DNA of 64,000 nucleotides from Bacteroidales bacterium (GCA_017541145.1 JAFXZT010000100.1:1-64000); one strand, 5' to 3'; counted from the stretch's first letter, positions 1-8,755 are shown. A program made the numbers and translations. Notes: generated by a model from the letters alone, not told the origin.

Positions 1-174
1 AATACGCAGAAGTTGCAAGTCGTCGCCACGGTGAACTATATGTTCATGACTTTTAATGGCAACGTCTATGATGTTTTTGGACAAAATACCGCTAAGGAGA
101 ACTTTCGCAACTCTCTTGTCCTCCATGAGATATTTAAAAACAGTATCGTATATCGGATTGAAAACTTTTGCCAT
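1..174 (-). CDS. PD-(D/E)XK (Rpn/transposase-like) family protein, N-terminus only
   Basis: Only the first 58 codons are present, read on the minus strand from an ATG at 174 and running off the left edge without a stop. The protein begins MAKVFNPIYDTVFKYLMED and continues into an RVAKVLLSGIL segment. This opening (NP-x-D-x-x-FK-x-L) is the usual start of Bacteroidota proteins annotated as Rpn-family or PD-(D/E)XK nuclease family transposase proteins, whose catalytic residues would lie further in, outside the window. A -7 promoter box lies 32 nt upstream. The family name is an inference from the N-terminal pattern alone; nuclease activity cannot be judged here. Confidence 0.55.
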   Translation of the reverse strand, partial: MAKVFNPIYDTVFKYLMEDKRVAKVLLSGILSKNIIDVAIKSHEHIVHRGDDLQLLRI

Positions 175-205
175 AATTGATGTTTTTTGTAATTTTTCTA
201 CGTTG

Positions 206-213
206 CAAATTTA
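206..213 (-). promoter_or_regulatory. -7 promoter box for the PD-(D/E)XK-like gene
   Basis: On the minus strand this reads TAAATTTG, a full match to the Bacteroidota -7 consensus TAnnTTTG, 32 nt upstream of the ATG at 174. No TTG -33 element is seen at the usual spacing. Confidence 0.5.
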
Positions 214-302
214 CTGTTTTTTGTTTGAAAATTGTGTAAAGTTAACGACGTTTTTGTGGTAAAATTTTTATCAACTCAATTTTTGTCACAAAATTAAACA
301 GC

Positions 303-373
303 GGAAAACACAGAAACCCTGATTTTTTTCTAATGATGAGAAAATTGTCCTTTATAAAAATTCTGTGTTTCCC
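303..373 (-). other. Compound hairpin downstream of the DUF4230 pair
   Basis: GGAAAACACAGAA (303-315) pairs with TTCTGTGTTTCC (361-372) with one bulged base, and a small inner stem (TTTTCT/AGAAAA) sits in the loop. It lies just beyond the 3' end of the gene that stops at 393 on the minus strand, so it may end or protect that transcript. A clean T-run is missing, so it is not called as a simple rho-independent terminator. Confidence 0.4.
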
Positions 374-392
374 GTTGTTGAAAGCGTAAAAA

Positions 393-1061
393 TTATTGTA
401 GTGACGGTCTTTCTATATTTTTGATGTCTTCAAAATCTACTTTGTAACCGACTGTTGAGAAAAGTTTTTCTAACGCTTTTTTGCCCGATTCGCCTGCTTT
501 TTTGTAGATATCGTTGTTCTTTGCATCAATAACTGCTTCCATTTTGGCTTTGCTGATTACGGTTTTCAATTCGTCGAGATTCCAATTGCCTTTTTCTGCG
601 AATATTGTACAATCGGTTGGATTGAGAATTGTATCCAAAATCTGAGCTTCCGGAAGTTTTAGATATACTGTATCGTTTGATACTGCAAAATGCGTAGAAT
701 CAAACACTTCTTCCAATTTGTAACCCAATCGGAGTGTTACTTTGCAGATTACCGACAAATCGTTGGTTGTGCTTATTGTTTTTTCTGATTTGTCAGACTT
801 AAAAAAGTCAGTAATCGAATTTACAATACTTGCAGCAGCTTGTGTTGTTGAGCTTTTTTGTTTTTGAATTGTGATAAGTTTTTCATCATAATAATAAAGT
901 GTGGAAAGCTCGTTAAGTTTTTTGATTTCGTCGATTGCGTTTGTTGTTTGAACTACCGACGGCACATCAAGAGCTTTTCGTTGACTTATAAAATACAGTA
1001 CGCCGACTCCAATTACCGCAATAATTATCAATGTAAGAATTAGTTTGATATAAAATTTCAT
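393..1061 (-). CDS. DUF4230 domain-containing membrane-anchored protein
   Basis: This 222-aa protein has one N-terminal hydrophobic segment (about residues 5-25), probably an uncleaved anchor, followed by a periplasmic domain. Residues about 40-215 resemble the DUF4230 family: a region after the anchor with conserved leucine/tyrosine spacing, a CKVTLRLGYKLEEV strand, and a YLKLPEAQIL motif that matches the family's (v/l)-x-LP-x-A-x-(i/v) pattern. It is the second gene of a minus-strand pair, 15 nt after its paralogue, so the two are probably co-transcribed and may act together. The function of DUF4230 proteins is unknown. Confidence 0.7.
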   Translation of the reverse strand: MKFYIKLILTLIIIAVIGVGVLYFISQRKALDVPSVVQTTNAIDEIKKLNELSTLYYYDEKLITIQKQKSSTTQAAASIVNSITDFFKSDKSEKTISTTNDLSVICKVTLRLGYKLEEVFDSTHFAVSNDTVYLKLPEAQILDTILNPTDCTIFAEKGNWNLDELKTVISKAKMEAVIDAKNNDIYKKAGESGKKALEKLFSTVGYKVDFEDIKNIERPSLQ

Positions 1062-1076
1062 GATGTAATCTCCTGC

Positions 1077-1682
1077 TTAGTTTAAGTTGACAAATTCTAT
1101 TTTGATAGTTTCAAAACCGAGCTGAATCAGCAATGCTCTAAACATCGGTTCGGCAGTTTCTTCAGCTTGTTTTATGATATTTTTTTTGATTGTTTCATCG
1201 GCAAGAATCTGTTGTTCACCGAGTTGGAGAAAACCAACAAGTTCTTCCAATGTAAAATCGTCTCTCAAAACGCCTTTGTTTTCCACAAGCATTTCTACAT
1301 CGTTGATATCCATATCGATAGGAGAGAAGACCGTAGCGTGAGGGAGGCTGAGGATAATGGATTTTTTCTCGTTGTCCACTTCAGCCCTATAGTTACCGAC
1401 GCCGAGGTCGATGCCGGCTTTCATTGTTGCTTTGCAGCGCATCAGCACTTTGCGGGTTCCGAAAGTGTTTTTGATTCTTGCCCAAAGAGTTTTTTCGTCG
1501 TCTCTGGATTGTACTAATTTTGTGATTGTGTATTCTACTGCGCCAAATTCTGCAACGTCTTGCGACCGCATTTTTTCAAAGAGATCGGCTTGAAGGTCTT
1601 TCTCTGTGTTTTTTGTTGAATTTTGCCCGCACGATGTCAGCAATAAGCCCAACATCGTGACATATAGTATTTTCTTGAGCAT
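1077..1682 (-). CDS. DUF4230 domain-containing lipoprotein
   Basis: This 201-aa protein starts with a lipoprotein signal (MLKKILYVTMLGLLLTSC, lipidated Cys18). The mature part carries the DUF4230 signature: a cysteine-containing strand, the motif KAGIDLGVGNY, and a SLPHATVFSPIDMD segment equivalent to LPEAQIL in the neighbouring gene. It is the first gene of the pair and has a good -7 box at 1736-1743. One member of the pair is lipidated and the other keeps a membrane anchor, which suggests two parts of one envelope process, but this is an inference. No catalytic motif is visible. Confidence 0.7.
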   Translation of the reverse strand: MLKKILYVTMLGLLLTSCGQNSTKNTEKDLQADLFEKMRSQDVAEFGAVEYTITKLVQSRDDEKTLWARIKNTFGTRKVLMRCKATMKAGIDLGVGNYRAEVDNEKKSIILSLPHATVFSPIDMDINDVEMLVENKGVLRDDFTLEELVGFLQLGEQQILADETIKKNIIKQAEETAEPMFRALLIQLGFETIKIEFVNLN

Positions 1683-1735
1683 GATTGATTTATTTTATAA
1701 GTTTGATTTACTTTGAAATTCATTTTTATCAATGG

Positions 1736-1743
1736 CAAATATA
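1736..1743 (-). promoter_or_regulatory. Promoter of the DUF4230 operon
   Basis: Minus strand TATATTTG (-7 box) with TTTG 18 nt further upstream (1762-1765). It lies about 54 nt before the lipoprotein ATG. A second -7-like octamer overlaps the upstream element at 1762-1769. Confidence 0.55.
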
Positions 1744-1840
1744 ATAATTAAATTTTATAATCAAATTTATTTTTGTCTTTTTCTGTTTGCCATTGATATC
1801 AATCATGCTTAATTAGTGTAATTCGTTGTTTTACAAGATA

Positions 1841-2425
1841 TTAAACTACAGTGAGCAAACTTTTTATAATAGAATTTACAAAACGACGGAATGCACTCTC
1901 TTTGGCGGTTTCCTCGCGGTTTTCCCTTTTGTGAGCTTCGCCGATTTCGTATGTTACCGGTTTGGCTTCTCCGGATTTTTCTTTGAGGTAATCTTCTACA
2001 TTTCTGCGAATTACGTCATACAAATCGAGGTCGATACCAAGTTTTCCTGCGATGTATTTCATGTAGATAGATTCCGATTGCATACAAATTGTGTCGGAAA
2101 ATGCAGTTAGAAACATATCAACCATAAGCGCAATTTTTAGCGGCTGGTCGTTGATTTCTTTTACCCAATTGTCGTATTTGTCAAGACTGAAATCATGAGT
2201 TTCGTTTATGATATCTTCCAAACGGTTGGCGATGTCCTCGCCGGCGGATTTCGCAATTGACTCAAGGATTTGTTTTTCGCGATCGTCAATGCTGCCGTCA
2301 GCCCATGCCAACGATGCAATCATAGAGATGTAAGCAGTCTTTACGTTGTCAGGGAATTTGTTTAATGAAAATACTTCTGCCCCGGTTTCATGCAAGATTT
2401 TGTGAATTAATCTATTTTTATCCAT
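1841..2425 (-). CDS. TerB-like (tellurite-resistance/DjlA N-terminal type) domain protein
   Basis: This 194-aa soluble protein has no signal peptide. Residues about 20-150 are helical with a TerB-type motif: AYISMIASLAWADGSIDDREKQIL, where the ADG-x-ID-x-RE pattern follows a helix and precedes a second one, as in the TerB/co-chaperone DjlA N-terminal fold. The rest is a charged helical tail ending in a short hydrophobic helix. TerB domains often accompany stress or membrane-associated systems, but no partner gene is adjacent. A second TerB-like domain occurs at the N-terminus of the ABC transporter at 52658. Confidence 0.6.
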   Translation of the reverse strand: MDKNRLIHKILHETGAEVFSLNKFPDNVKTAYISMIASLAWADGSIDDREKQILESIAKSAGEDIANRLEDIINETHDFSLDKYDNWVKEINDQPLKIALMVDMFLTAFSDTICMQSESIYMKYIAGKLGIDLDLYDVIRRNVEDYLKEKSGEAKPVTYEIGEAHKRENREETAKESAFRRFVNSIIKSLLTVV

Positions 2426-2610
2426 GTTGTTTCAAATTTTACAAGTTTTTTACGGGTGCTAAATTAATAATTAATCTATGAGTTAACAATTAATTAACCT
2501 TTTTTAAGTGAAAGACTATTTTTTTAACAAAATGAAAGAATTGATTTCCTTATTTGTTTTTTTCTTTCTATTTTTACCGAGTATTTTATTTATCTGTATG
2601 AATTAAAGTG

Positions 2611-4947
2611 ATGAGAAGACTTAGATTGTTTTTATTGATTGTAACATTCTCTTTATTTGCGAGTTGCATCGAGGAATATGTATATTCAAATGTTGAGGAT
2701 GTTGACTTCAACAATTCGTGGACGTTTGTAAAAGCTGATTCTACAAATGTTAGCGAAATAGAAAATTCGTTGTTGCGTGGCACTCCGGTTGTCGGAATGG
2801 AAACCGTAAGACTGCCGCACACTGCCAATATTGAGCCGCTTGTGGTTAACAATCAGTGGCAAGGCATTTGTTTTTACATGAAAAAATTTACTATTCCCGA
2901 GAAAATGAACGGCAAGATGATGAGCCTGAGATTTGAAGGTGCAATGAATGTTGCCGATGTTTGGGTAAACGGTGAAAAAATTATAACTCACGTTGGCGGT
3001 TATTTACCTTTTGTTGTTCCTTTTGTACCTCGTAACGGTGAAAATTATGTTGTGGTAAAACTTGATAACAATGATAATCCCGTAACAGGTCCTAAACCGC
3101 TGAAAACATTGGATTTTAATACTTACGGCGGTATTTACAGAAATGTTTGGCTCTGTGCCAACGACTCTTTGTCTATTACAAATTCGGCTGAAGAAAAAGA
3201 ACATCCGGGCGGTATTTTTATCAAAACTTCCGATGTAGCAGATAATCACGGTACTGTTATTTTTACCGCAAATATTCGTAATGCTTATTCAAAATCTCGT
3301 GATGTAGATTTCCGTTACAGAATTTTGGATCACAACAAAAAAGTAATCGGTAAAGGTAAAATCAAAAGAACTCTTGACGCAAAACAGGAAAGCGATTTTA
3401 CCGATTCGCTTACATTACAGAATATTACACTTTGGGATACTGATAATCCATGGCTTTATACATTTGAAGCAAAAATTTTTGACGGTGACAATATTCTTGA
3501 AATCGAGGAAGTAGAATTCGGTTTCAGAAGTATTGAAATTTCAAAAGAAGGATTGAAACTCAACGGCAAACAAAAATTTTTGATGGGAGTAAACCGTCAT
3601 CAGGAATATCCTTACGTCGGTTACGCCGTATCAGACCAAGCCCAATGGCGTGATGCTTACAAAATCAAAAAAGCGGGTTTCAACTATGTTAGAGCAAGTC
3701 ATTATCCACAGTCAGAGGCATTTCTGAAAGCTTGTGACCATTACGGAATCATGGTTTTGGATCCGGTTTTGGGTTGGCAGTATTTCGGTGACAGTGTTTT
3801 TGAAACTCATGAACTCAATGATTGTAAATATCTTATCCGTCGTGACAGAAATCATGCTTGCGTTTTGGCGTGGGAACTTTCTATCAACGAAACTCAGATG
3901 ACAGAATCTTTCATGCAAAATGCCAACAAAATTGCGAAGGAAGAATTTCCGACAGAATATTGTTACACAGCAGGTTGGTGCCGAGGCAAATATGATATTT
4001 TCATTCAGGCGCGTCAACACAGACCGGTCGGAGATACAACAAGTCAGCCGCTAATTGTTTCTGAATATGGTGATTGGGAATATTACGCACAAAATGCCGG
4101 ATTCAATCAAGAAGATTGGAAAGATTTGAAAGATGAAGAACGCACATCGCGTCAGCCGATAGAATCAGGAGAAAAACGTTTGCTCCAACAAGCCAAAAAT
4201 CTTATTGAAGCTCATAATGATAACCTTTCAACTTCGGCATTTGCTGACGGATATTGGGTGATGTTTGATTACAACAGAGGATATTCCAACGATTTGGAAT
4301 ACTCAGGATTGATGAGTATCAACAGAATGCCGAAATTTGCATATTACTTTTTCCAATCGCAACAAGATATTGATGCCGAAGAACTTAAAGCATTTTCAGA
4401 GCCCGTTTGCAACATCGCATCATATTGGATTCCGGGAGTCAGCAAAGGCGTAACAGTATTCAGCAATTGCAGCGAAATAGAATTGATGGTAGACAACAAG
4501 TTAGTAGGAAAACAAAAACCTGTAAAAGATGCATCTACCAAAAATCTCAAACATTCATATTTTTATTTTGATGTAGATTGCGAAAAAGCCGGAACGATAA
4601 AAGCCATTGCATACAATCAGGAAGGACGTCCGGTAACAGAATCGGTTGTAAAAACGCCGTTGAAGCCGATAAAAATAAAACTTGTAATCGACGAAAGCGG
4701 AACACTTGTTGCAGCCAACGATGTTGTATTGGTACATTGTTACATCCTTGACGAAAACGGCACTGTTGTAGTAACATCGTCAGACGAAGTAGAATTTTCG
4801 GTATCGGGAACAGCGCAATTGTTGTCACCCTCGAAAATTAAAGCAGAAGCGGGAGTTGCTACATGCCTTATACATACCGGCGACAGCAACAACGATTTTA
4901 CAATATCTGCAAAATGCGGTCAGATGTACACTGTAATTGATAAATAA
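2611..4947 (+). CDS. Glycoside hydrolase family 2 lipoprotein (beta-galactosidase/glucuronidase-like)
   Basis: The ATG at 2611 is preferred over the in-frame GTG at 2608 because it gives a clean lipoprotein signal (MRRLRLFLLIVTFSLFASC, Cys19). The 778-aa protein shows the GH2 order: an N-terminal jelly-roll sugar-binding domain (about 50-190), an Ig-like domain (about 190-310), then a TIM barrel. The acid/base is probably Glu427 in SINETQ and the nucleophile Glu485 in VSEYGDW. A C-terminal region (about 600-778) holds further Ig-like domains. It should act on exposed beta-linked sugars at the cell surface or in the periplasm. It is not next to a SusC/SusD pair, so its substrate cannot be inferred from context. 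Confidence 0.85.
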   Translation: MRRLRLFLLIVTFSLFASCIEEYVYSNVEDVDFNNSWTFVKADSTNVSEIENSLLRGTPVVGMETVRLPHTANIEPLVVNNQWQGICFYMKKFTIPEKMNGKMMSLRFEGAMNVADVWVNGEKIITHVGGYLPFVVPFVPRNGENYVVVKLDNNDNPVTGPKPLKTLDFNTYGGIYRNVWLCANDSLSITNSAEEKEHPGGIFIKTSDVADNHGTVIFTANIRNAYSKSRDVDFRYRILDHNKKVIGKGKIKRTLDAKQESDFTDSLTLQNITLWDTDNPWLYTFEAKIFDGDNILEIEEVEFGFRSIEISKEGLKLNGKQKFLMGVNRHQEYPYVGYAVSDQAQWRDAYKIKKAGFNYVRASHYPQSEAFLKACDHYGIMVLDPVLGWQYFGDSVFETHELNDCKYLIRRDRNHACVLAWELSINETQMTESFMQNANKIAKEEFPTEYCYTAGWCRGKYDIFIQARQHRPVGDTTSQPLIVSEYGDWEYYAQNAGFNQEDWKDLKDEERTSRQPIESGEKRLLQQAKNLIEAHNDNLSTSAFADGYWVMFDYNRGYSNDLEYSGLMSINRMPKFAYYFFQSQQDIDAEELKAFSEPVCNIASYWIPGVSKGVTVFSNCSEIELMVDNKLVGKQKPVKDASTKNLKHSYFYFDVDCEKAGTIKAIAYNQEGRPVTESVVKTPLKPIKIKLVIDESGTLVAANDVVLVHCYILDENGTVVVTSSDEVEFSVSGTAQLLSPSKIKAEAGVATCLIHTGDSNNDFTISAKCGQMYTVIDK

Positions 4948-5048
4948 TCAGACAAAATTTGTTTGTTATATCTAATTATAATAAGTGTGTATTTTCTTTG
5001 TTACTAAAAAAAATGAAGAAAAAAGATATAATAACATAATTTTTAATG

Positions 5049-5056
5049 TATATTTG
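5049..5056 (+). promoter_or_regulatory. -7 promoter box of fabD
   Basis: TATATTTG, a full match to TAnnTTTG, 30 nt upstream of the fabD start codon. No clear -33 element at 19-21 nt. Confidence 0.55.
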
Positions 5057-5086
5057 CAAACTGAAAAAATATAATAATCAACAAAA

Positions 5087-5974
5087 ATGATAGCATACAT
5101 ATTTCCAGGACAAGGTTCACAATTCCCCGGAATGGGAAAAGACCTTTATGAAAATTCACCGATAGCAAAAGAATTATTTGATCAAGCAGATGATATCTTG
5201 GGCTTTGGAATCAAGAAATTGATGTTTGAAGGTACAGCAGAAGACCTTATGCAAACCAAAGTAACACAGCCATGTGTATTTTTACATTCAGTAATATCAG
5301 TGTTATCATTAGGAGAAAACTTCAATCCGGGAGTTACAGCAGGACATTCACTTGGAGAATTTTCTGCATTAACAGCAGCCGGAGCGTTGACATTTGCCGA
5401 TGGTCTTACATTGGTATCAAAACGTGCCGCAGCAATGCAAAAATGTTGTGAAACTCAGAAATCAGCAATGGCAGCTGTTTTGGGTTTGGAAGACGAAGTA
5501 ATCGAAAAAGTTTGTGCTGAAGTAACAGCAACCGGCAAAACTGTAGTTGCAGCAAATTTCAATTGTCCGGGTCAAATTGTAATTTCCGGTACAGAAGAAG
5601 GCGTAGACGAAGCATCAAAACAATTGGAAGCAGCCGGCGCAAAACGCGTTGTAAAACTTCAAGTAAGCGGTGCATTCCACTCTCCGTTGATGGATCCGGC
5701 CAAAGTAGAACTTGAAGCTGCAATTGCTGCTACAAAATTTTCAGCTCCAAAATGTCCGGTATATCAAAACGTTGATGCAATGCCGCATACCGATCCGGAA
5801 GAAATCAAGGCAAATCTTATTTCACAGTTGACATCACCCGTAAGATGGACAAAATCAATACAAAACATGATATCAAACGGTGTTGCAGAATTTGTAGAAT
5901 GTGGACCTGGAAACGTGCTTACAGGACTTATGCGCAAGATTGACAGAGGCGTAAAAGCAGGTCACCTTGCCTAA
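5087..5974 (+). CDS. fabD: Malonyl-CoA:ACP transacylase
   Basis: FabD transfers the malonyl group from CoA to acyl carrier protein to supply type II fatty acid synthesis in the cytoplasm. The 295-aa length is normal. The N-terminal FPGQGSQFPGMG loop, the nucleophile Ser88 in GHSLGE and the catalytic His198 in SGAFHSPLM are all present. The C-terminus has the typical ECGPGNVLTGLMRK block. It stands alone rather than in a fab operon, as is common in Bacteroidales, and carries its own promoter. Confidence 0.95.
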   Translation: MIAYIFPGQGSQFPGMGKDLYENSPIAKELFDQADDILGFGIKKLMFEGTAEDLMQTKVTQPCVFLHSVISVLSLGENFNPGVTAGHSLGEFSALTAAGALTFADGLTLVSKRAAAMQKCCETQKSAMAAVLGLEDEVIEKVCAEVTATGKTVVAANFNCPGQIVISGTEEGVDEASKQLEAAGAKRVVKLQVSGAFHSPLMDPAKVELEAAIAATKFSAPKCPVYQNVDAMPHTDPEEIKANLISQLTSPVRWTKSIQNMISNGVAEFVECGPGNVLTGLMRKIDRGVKAGHLA

Positions 5975-6073
5975 TAATAAGTTTTTGTAAAAAAAATGTT
6001 TATTTTTTTGCTTGAAAATTTTTTTATGAATTAAATAATTTGTAATTTCACGGCGCGAAAAAATAGCAATATA

Positions 6074-6161
6074 GGAGAGATGTCCGAGTGGCTGAAGGGA
6101 CACGCCTGGAAAGCGTGTATAGGCCGAAAGCTTATCGAGGGTTCGAATCCCTCTCTCTCCG
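6074..6161 (+). tRNA. tRNA-Ser (anticodon GGA)
   Basis: The acceptor stem GGAGAGA (6074-6080) pairs with TCTCTCC (6154-6160), with discriminator G6161. The anticodon loop CTGGAAA gives anticodon GGA. The gene has a long serine-type variable arm and the T-loop GGTTCGAATCC. CCA is not encoded. A TTTG element (6007-6010) and an AT-rich -7-like region ending in AATTTG (6042) probably form its promoter. Confidence 0.95.
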
Positions 6162-6258
6162 CAAACGCTTAAAATACAATAATTTAAACGTTTTATAAAA
6201 TTAATAAATAAGTATAATTAATATCAATTTTCGTATAATTAAAAACTAAAAACACAAC

Positions 6259-7059
6259 ATGAAAAAGCTATTTTCATTATTGGCAATAGCTGGTATGCTT
6301 GTTTTCGGTGGCGCAAATGTTTACGCACAAGACGAAACAACTCCAGCAGCAGAACAAGTTTCACAAGCTGATGACAATTCAGTAACAGCAACACAGGCTT
6401 CAGCAGATGAACCGGAAGATGTTCCTATTCACAAAGCTATCAAAACAAAATTTATCGAAGGTGGTGCCGGTTTTATGGCATGCGTTCTTATCGCTTTGAT
6501 TCTTGGTCTTGCAGTTTGTATTGAAAGAATTATTTATTTGGGTCTTTCTTACACCAACAAAGACAAACTTCTTTTTGATCTTAAAGAAGAACTTTCTAAT
6601 GGTAAGGGTATTGAAGATGCAAAAGTTTACCTCGAAAACAAAAGAGGACCGTTGGCTTCAATTTTCTATCAAGGACTTTTGCGTTACACCGATGGTTCTA
6701 AAGAAAACATCGCTGAAGTAGAAAACGCTATTGTTTCTTACGGTGCAGTAGAAATGGGTAAATTGGAAAAAGGTGTTACCTGGATCAACTTGTTTATTTC
6801 ATTGTCTCCTATGTTGGGATTCATGGGTACAGTTATCGGTATGATCGGTGCATTCGACGCTATCGAACAAGCTGGTGATATTTCTGCATCAGTTGTTGCC
6901 GGTGGTATCAAGGTTGCGTTGATCACAACAGTTGCCGGTTTGATCGCTGCTATGATTTTGCAGGTATTCTGTAACTTGATTCTTTCTATGATTGAATCTT
7001 TGACAAATGATATGGAAGATGCTTCTATTTCATTTGTAGATCTTCTTATTAAAAAATAA
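6259..7059 (+). CDS. exbB: ExbB/TolQ/MotA family proton channel
   Basis: This 266-aa inner-membrane protein begins with a signal-peptide-like segment (MKKLFSLLAIAGMLVFGG), then an acidic linker, then the MotA/TolQ/ExbB domain with three membrane helices (about 70-95, 175-200, 215-240). The conserved stretch LSPMLGFMGTVIGMIGAFD and the GGIKVALITTVAGLIAA helix are diagnostic. With the two ExbD-type proteins downstream it should form the motor that uses the proton gradient to drive TonB-dependent (SusC-type) uptake or a gliding/T9SS-like process. The extra N-terminal signal region is common in Bacteroidota members. Confidence 0.9.
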   Translation: MKKLFSLLAIAGMLVFGGANVYAQDETTPAAEQVSQADDNSVTATQASADEPEDVPIHKAIKTKFIEGGAGFMACVLIALILGLAVCIERIIYLGLSYTNKDKLLFDLKEELSNGKGIEDAKVYLENKRGPLASIFYQGLLRYTDGSKENIAEVENAIVSYGAVEMGKLEKGVTWINLFISLSPMLGFMGTVIGMIGAFDAIEQAGDISASVVAGGIKVALITTVAGLIAAMILQVFCNLILSMIESLTNDMEDASISFVDLLIKK

Positions 7060-7088
7060 GTAAATTCCCATTTTTAATATAATAAGTT

Positions 7089-7553
7089 ATGCAAAATACA
7101 TCAAGTTTATTCCTAAGAATATTTAAATGGGCATTGATGTTGGTGTGTGTTGTTTTCTTTCTCTACTTCTTCATTGATGTAGTTCCAATGGATAGTAGAC
7201 AAGATCAAATAGAAAGCGGTACAACATCAGGATTCCTAATTTGGACTTATCTACTTGCCGGTACATGTGCAGTACTTTCAATAGGATTCCCTATTTATCA
7301 ATTCATTATTGACACAATTCAAAATCCAAAATCAGCTATAAAAATCGGTTTGGTTCTTGCTGTTTTGGGCATTGTAGCTCTTATAGCATACGTTAAATCA
7401 GATGGCGGTTTCGATTCTATTATGCCTACTATGGTAGAAACCACCGAAGGCGAATTGTTTTGGTCTGATTTCGGTATCAGATATTTGTGGAGTATGCTTA
7501 TTCTTGCAGTAGTTGCAGTAATAGCACACTATTTATTGAAAATTATTAGATAA
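7089..7553 (+). CDS. Conserved four-helix membrane protein of the exbBD operon
   Basis: This 154-aa protein has four predicted membrane helices (about 11-30, 48-72, 83-100, 128-150) and no recognisable enzyme motif. It starts 29 nt after exbB and lies before the exbD pair, the place where Bacteroidota ExbB/ExbD operons often carry a small uncharacterised membrane protein. A role as an accessory subunit of the motor is inferred only from position. Confidence 0.7.
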   Translation: MQNTSSLFLRIFKWALMLVCVVFFLYFFIDVVPMDSRQDQIESGTTSGFLIWTYLLAGTCAVLSIGFPIYQFIIDTIQNPKSAIKIGLVLAVLGIVALIAYVKSDGGFDSIMPTMVETTEGELFWSDFGIRYLWSMLILAVVAVIAHYLLKIIR

Positions 7554-7562
7554 TTATTTTTT

Positions 7563-7597
7563 AGGGGTCTGATTTTTATAAAAAAAGTCAGATCCCT
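7563..7597 (+). other. Intercistronic hairpin between the 4-TM gene and exbD
   Basis: AGGGGTCTGA (7563-7572) pairs with TCAGATCCCT (7588-7597) with one G-U pair, and TTTTT/AAAAA can extend the stem inward. No T-run follows, so it looks more like a processing or stabilising hairpin that could set the ratio of ExbB to ExbD than a terminator. Confidence 0.45.
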
Positions 7598-7618
7598 GAT
7601 AAATATAAATTAAAAAAT

Positions 7619-8251
7619 ATGGCAAAAGAATTAGGTCAAATTAACGCAAGTTCACAGGCCGATATCGCGTTTCTTTTGTTGGTATTCTTTCTGGTAACAA
7701 CATCAATGAGTGTTGACCAAGGTCTTAACAGAACACTTCCGCCACCTGCGGACAAAAATGCTGATGCTGAAAAGATTAACGAAAGAAACATCTTTATTGT
7801 TCTTATCAATAAGGATAACCAGCTTGCTATTGAGGGTGAACTTTCTGATGTAAGAATGTTGACTGATAAGACCATAGAGTTTTTGACTAACCCTAATGAC
7901 AATGAAAATCTTGCTGCAAAAGAAAAAGCTTCTGAGAAGTTTGAAAAATTGCAGAAAGATGCAAATGCCAAAGAGGAAGACCTCAAAAACTACAAATATC
8001 TTATCGATCACTGTGGTGACCCCGAAATTACAAAAGGCGTAGTTTCACTTCAGAACGACCGTGGTACAAAATACGAAACCTACATCGCTGTTCAGAATGC
8101 TATTGTAGCAGCTTTTGATATTTGTCGTGATAATTTTTCAAAAGAAAACTTTGGAAAAACTTTCGACGAATTATCAAGTGATCAGCAGAAGATTGTAAAA
8201 CTCGCTATTCCATTGAGTATTTCTGAAGCAGAGCCAAGAAGTATTAAATAA
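7619..8251 (+). CDS. exbD: ExbD/TolR family biopolymer transport protein
   Basis: This 210-aa protein has a short cytoplasmic N-terminus, one membrane helix (about 14-32, SSQADIAFLLLVFFLVTTSM) with the conserved proton-relay Asp15, and a long periplasmic domain of about 180 residues. The periplasmic part is larger than in Escherichia coli ExbD, as is usual for one of the two ExbD copies in Bacteroidota. It is the partner of the ExbB at 6259 and of the second ExbD 21 nt downstream. Confidence 0.85.
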   Translation: MAKELGQINASSQADIAFLLLVFFLVTTSMSVDQGLNRTLPPPADKNADAEKINERNIFIVLINKDNQLAIEGELSDVRMLTDKTIEFLTNPNDNENLAAKEKASEKFEKLQKDANAKEEDLKNYKYLIDHCGDPEITKGVVSLQNDRGTKYETYIAVQNAIVAAFDICRDNFSKENFGKTFDELSSDQQKIVKLAIPLSISEAEPRSIK

Positions 8252-8272
8252 TAAATTAATCAGAAAAGTACT

Positions 8273-8755
8273 ATGTCAAAATTTAAGAAGAGTTCTGGCG
8301 GCAGAAAAATGGCTGCACTTTCTACAGCATCTTTGCCGGATATCGTGTTCATGTTGCTTTTCTTCTTTATGTCAGTTACTTCAATGAAAGAAACTGAATA
8401 TAAGGTTAAGATTAAACTTCCTCAGGCTACTGAAGTAAAGAAACTTGAACAAAAATCGTTGGTAAGTTATATTTACGTTGGTGCTCCGTTGCAAGCTTTT
8501 CAAGCAAAATACGGTACAGAACCTCGTATTCAGCTCAACGACAAAATCAGTGAACTTTTTGATATTGCTGACTATGTAGAAAGCGAAAGAAGTTCACGTG
8601 ATGAAAACGACGCTCAAAGATTAACTTATTCTCTTAAAGTTGACTCTGATGCCAAGATGGGTATCGTAACTGATATCAAACAGGAACTTAGAAAAGTTCA
8701 GGCTTTGAAAATCAATTACTCTACTCTCAAAGTTGAAAGAAAAGATCTTTATTAG
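8273..8755 (+). CDS. exbD: ExbD/TolR family biopolymer transport protein, second copy
   Basis: This 160-aa protein has a basic N-terminus (residues 1-13), then a membrane helix with conserved Asp23 (LPDIVFMLLFFFMSVTSM), then a periplasmic domain starting with the KIKLPQATEV strand. It is the last gene of the exbB operon and is followed 32 nt later by a good terminator. Two different ExbD subunits in one operon suggest a heteromeric motor stator. Confidence 0.88.
   Translation: MSKFKKSSGGRKMAALSTASLPDIVFMLLFFFMSVTSMKETEYKVKIKLPQATEVKKLEQKSLVSYIYVGAPLQAFQAKYGTEPRIQLNDKISELFDIADYVESERSSRDENDAQRLTYSLKVDSDAKMGIVTDIKQELRKVQALKINYSTLKVERKDLY

Noticed and set aside
56..262. Plus-strand open frame of 68 codons at the left edge
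   Set aside because: It overlaps the minus-strand PD-(D/E)XK-like start and its promoter, and has no motif.
1681..1720. Further copy of the 31-bp HTCS-type element (ATGATTGATTTATTTT)
   Set aside because: Only the TGATTGATTT core is shared; the other half and the spacing to a -7 box do not match.
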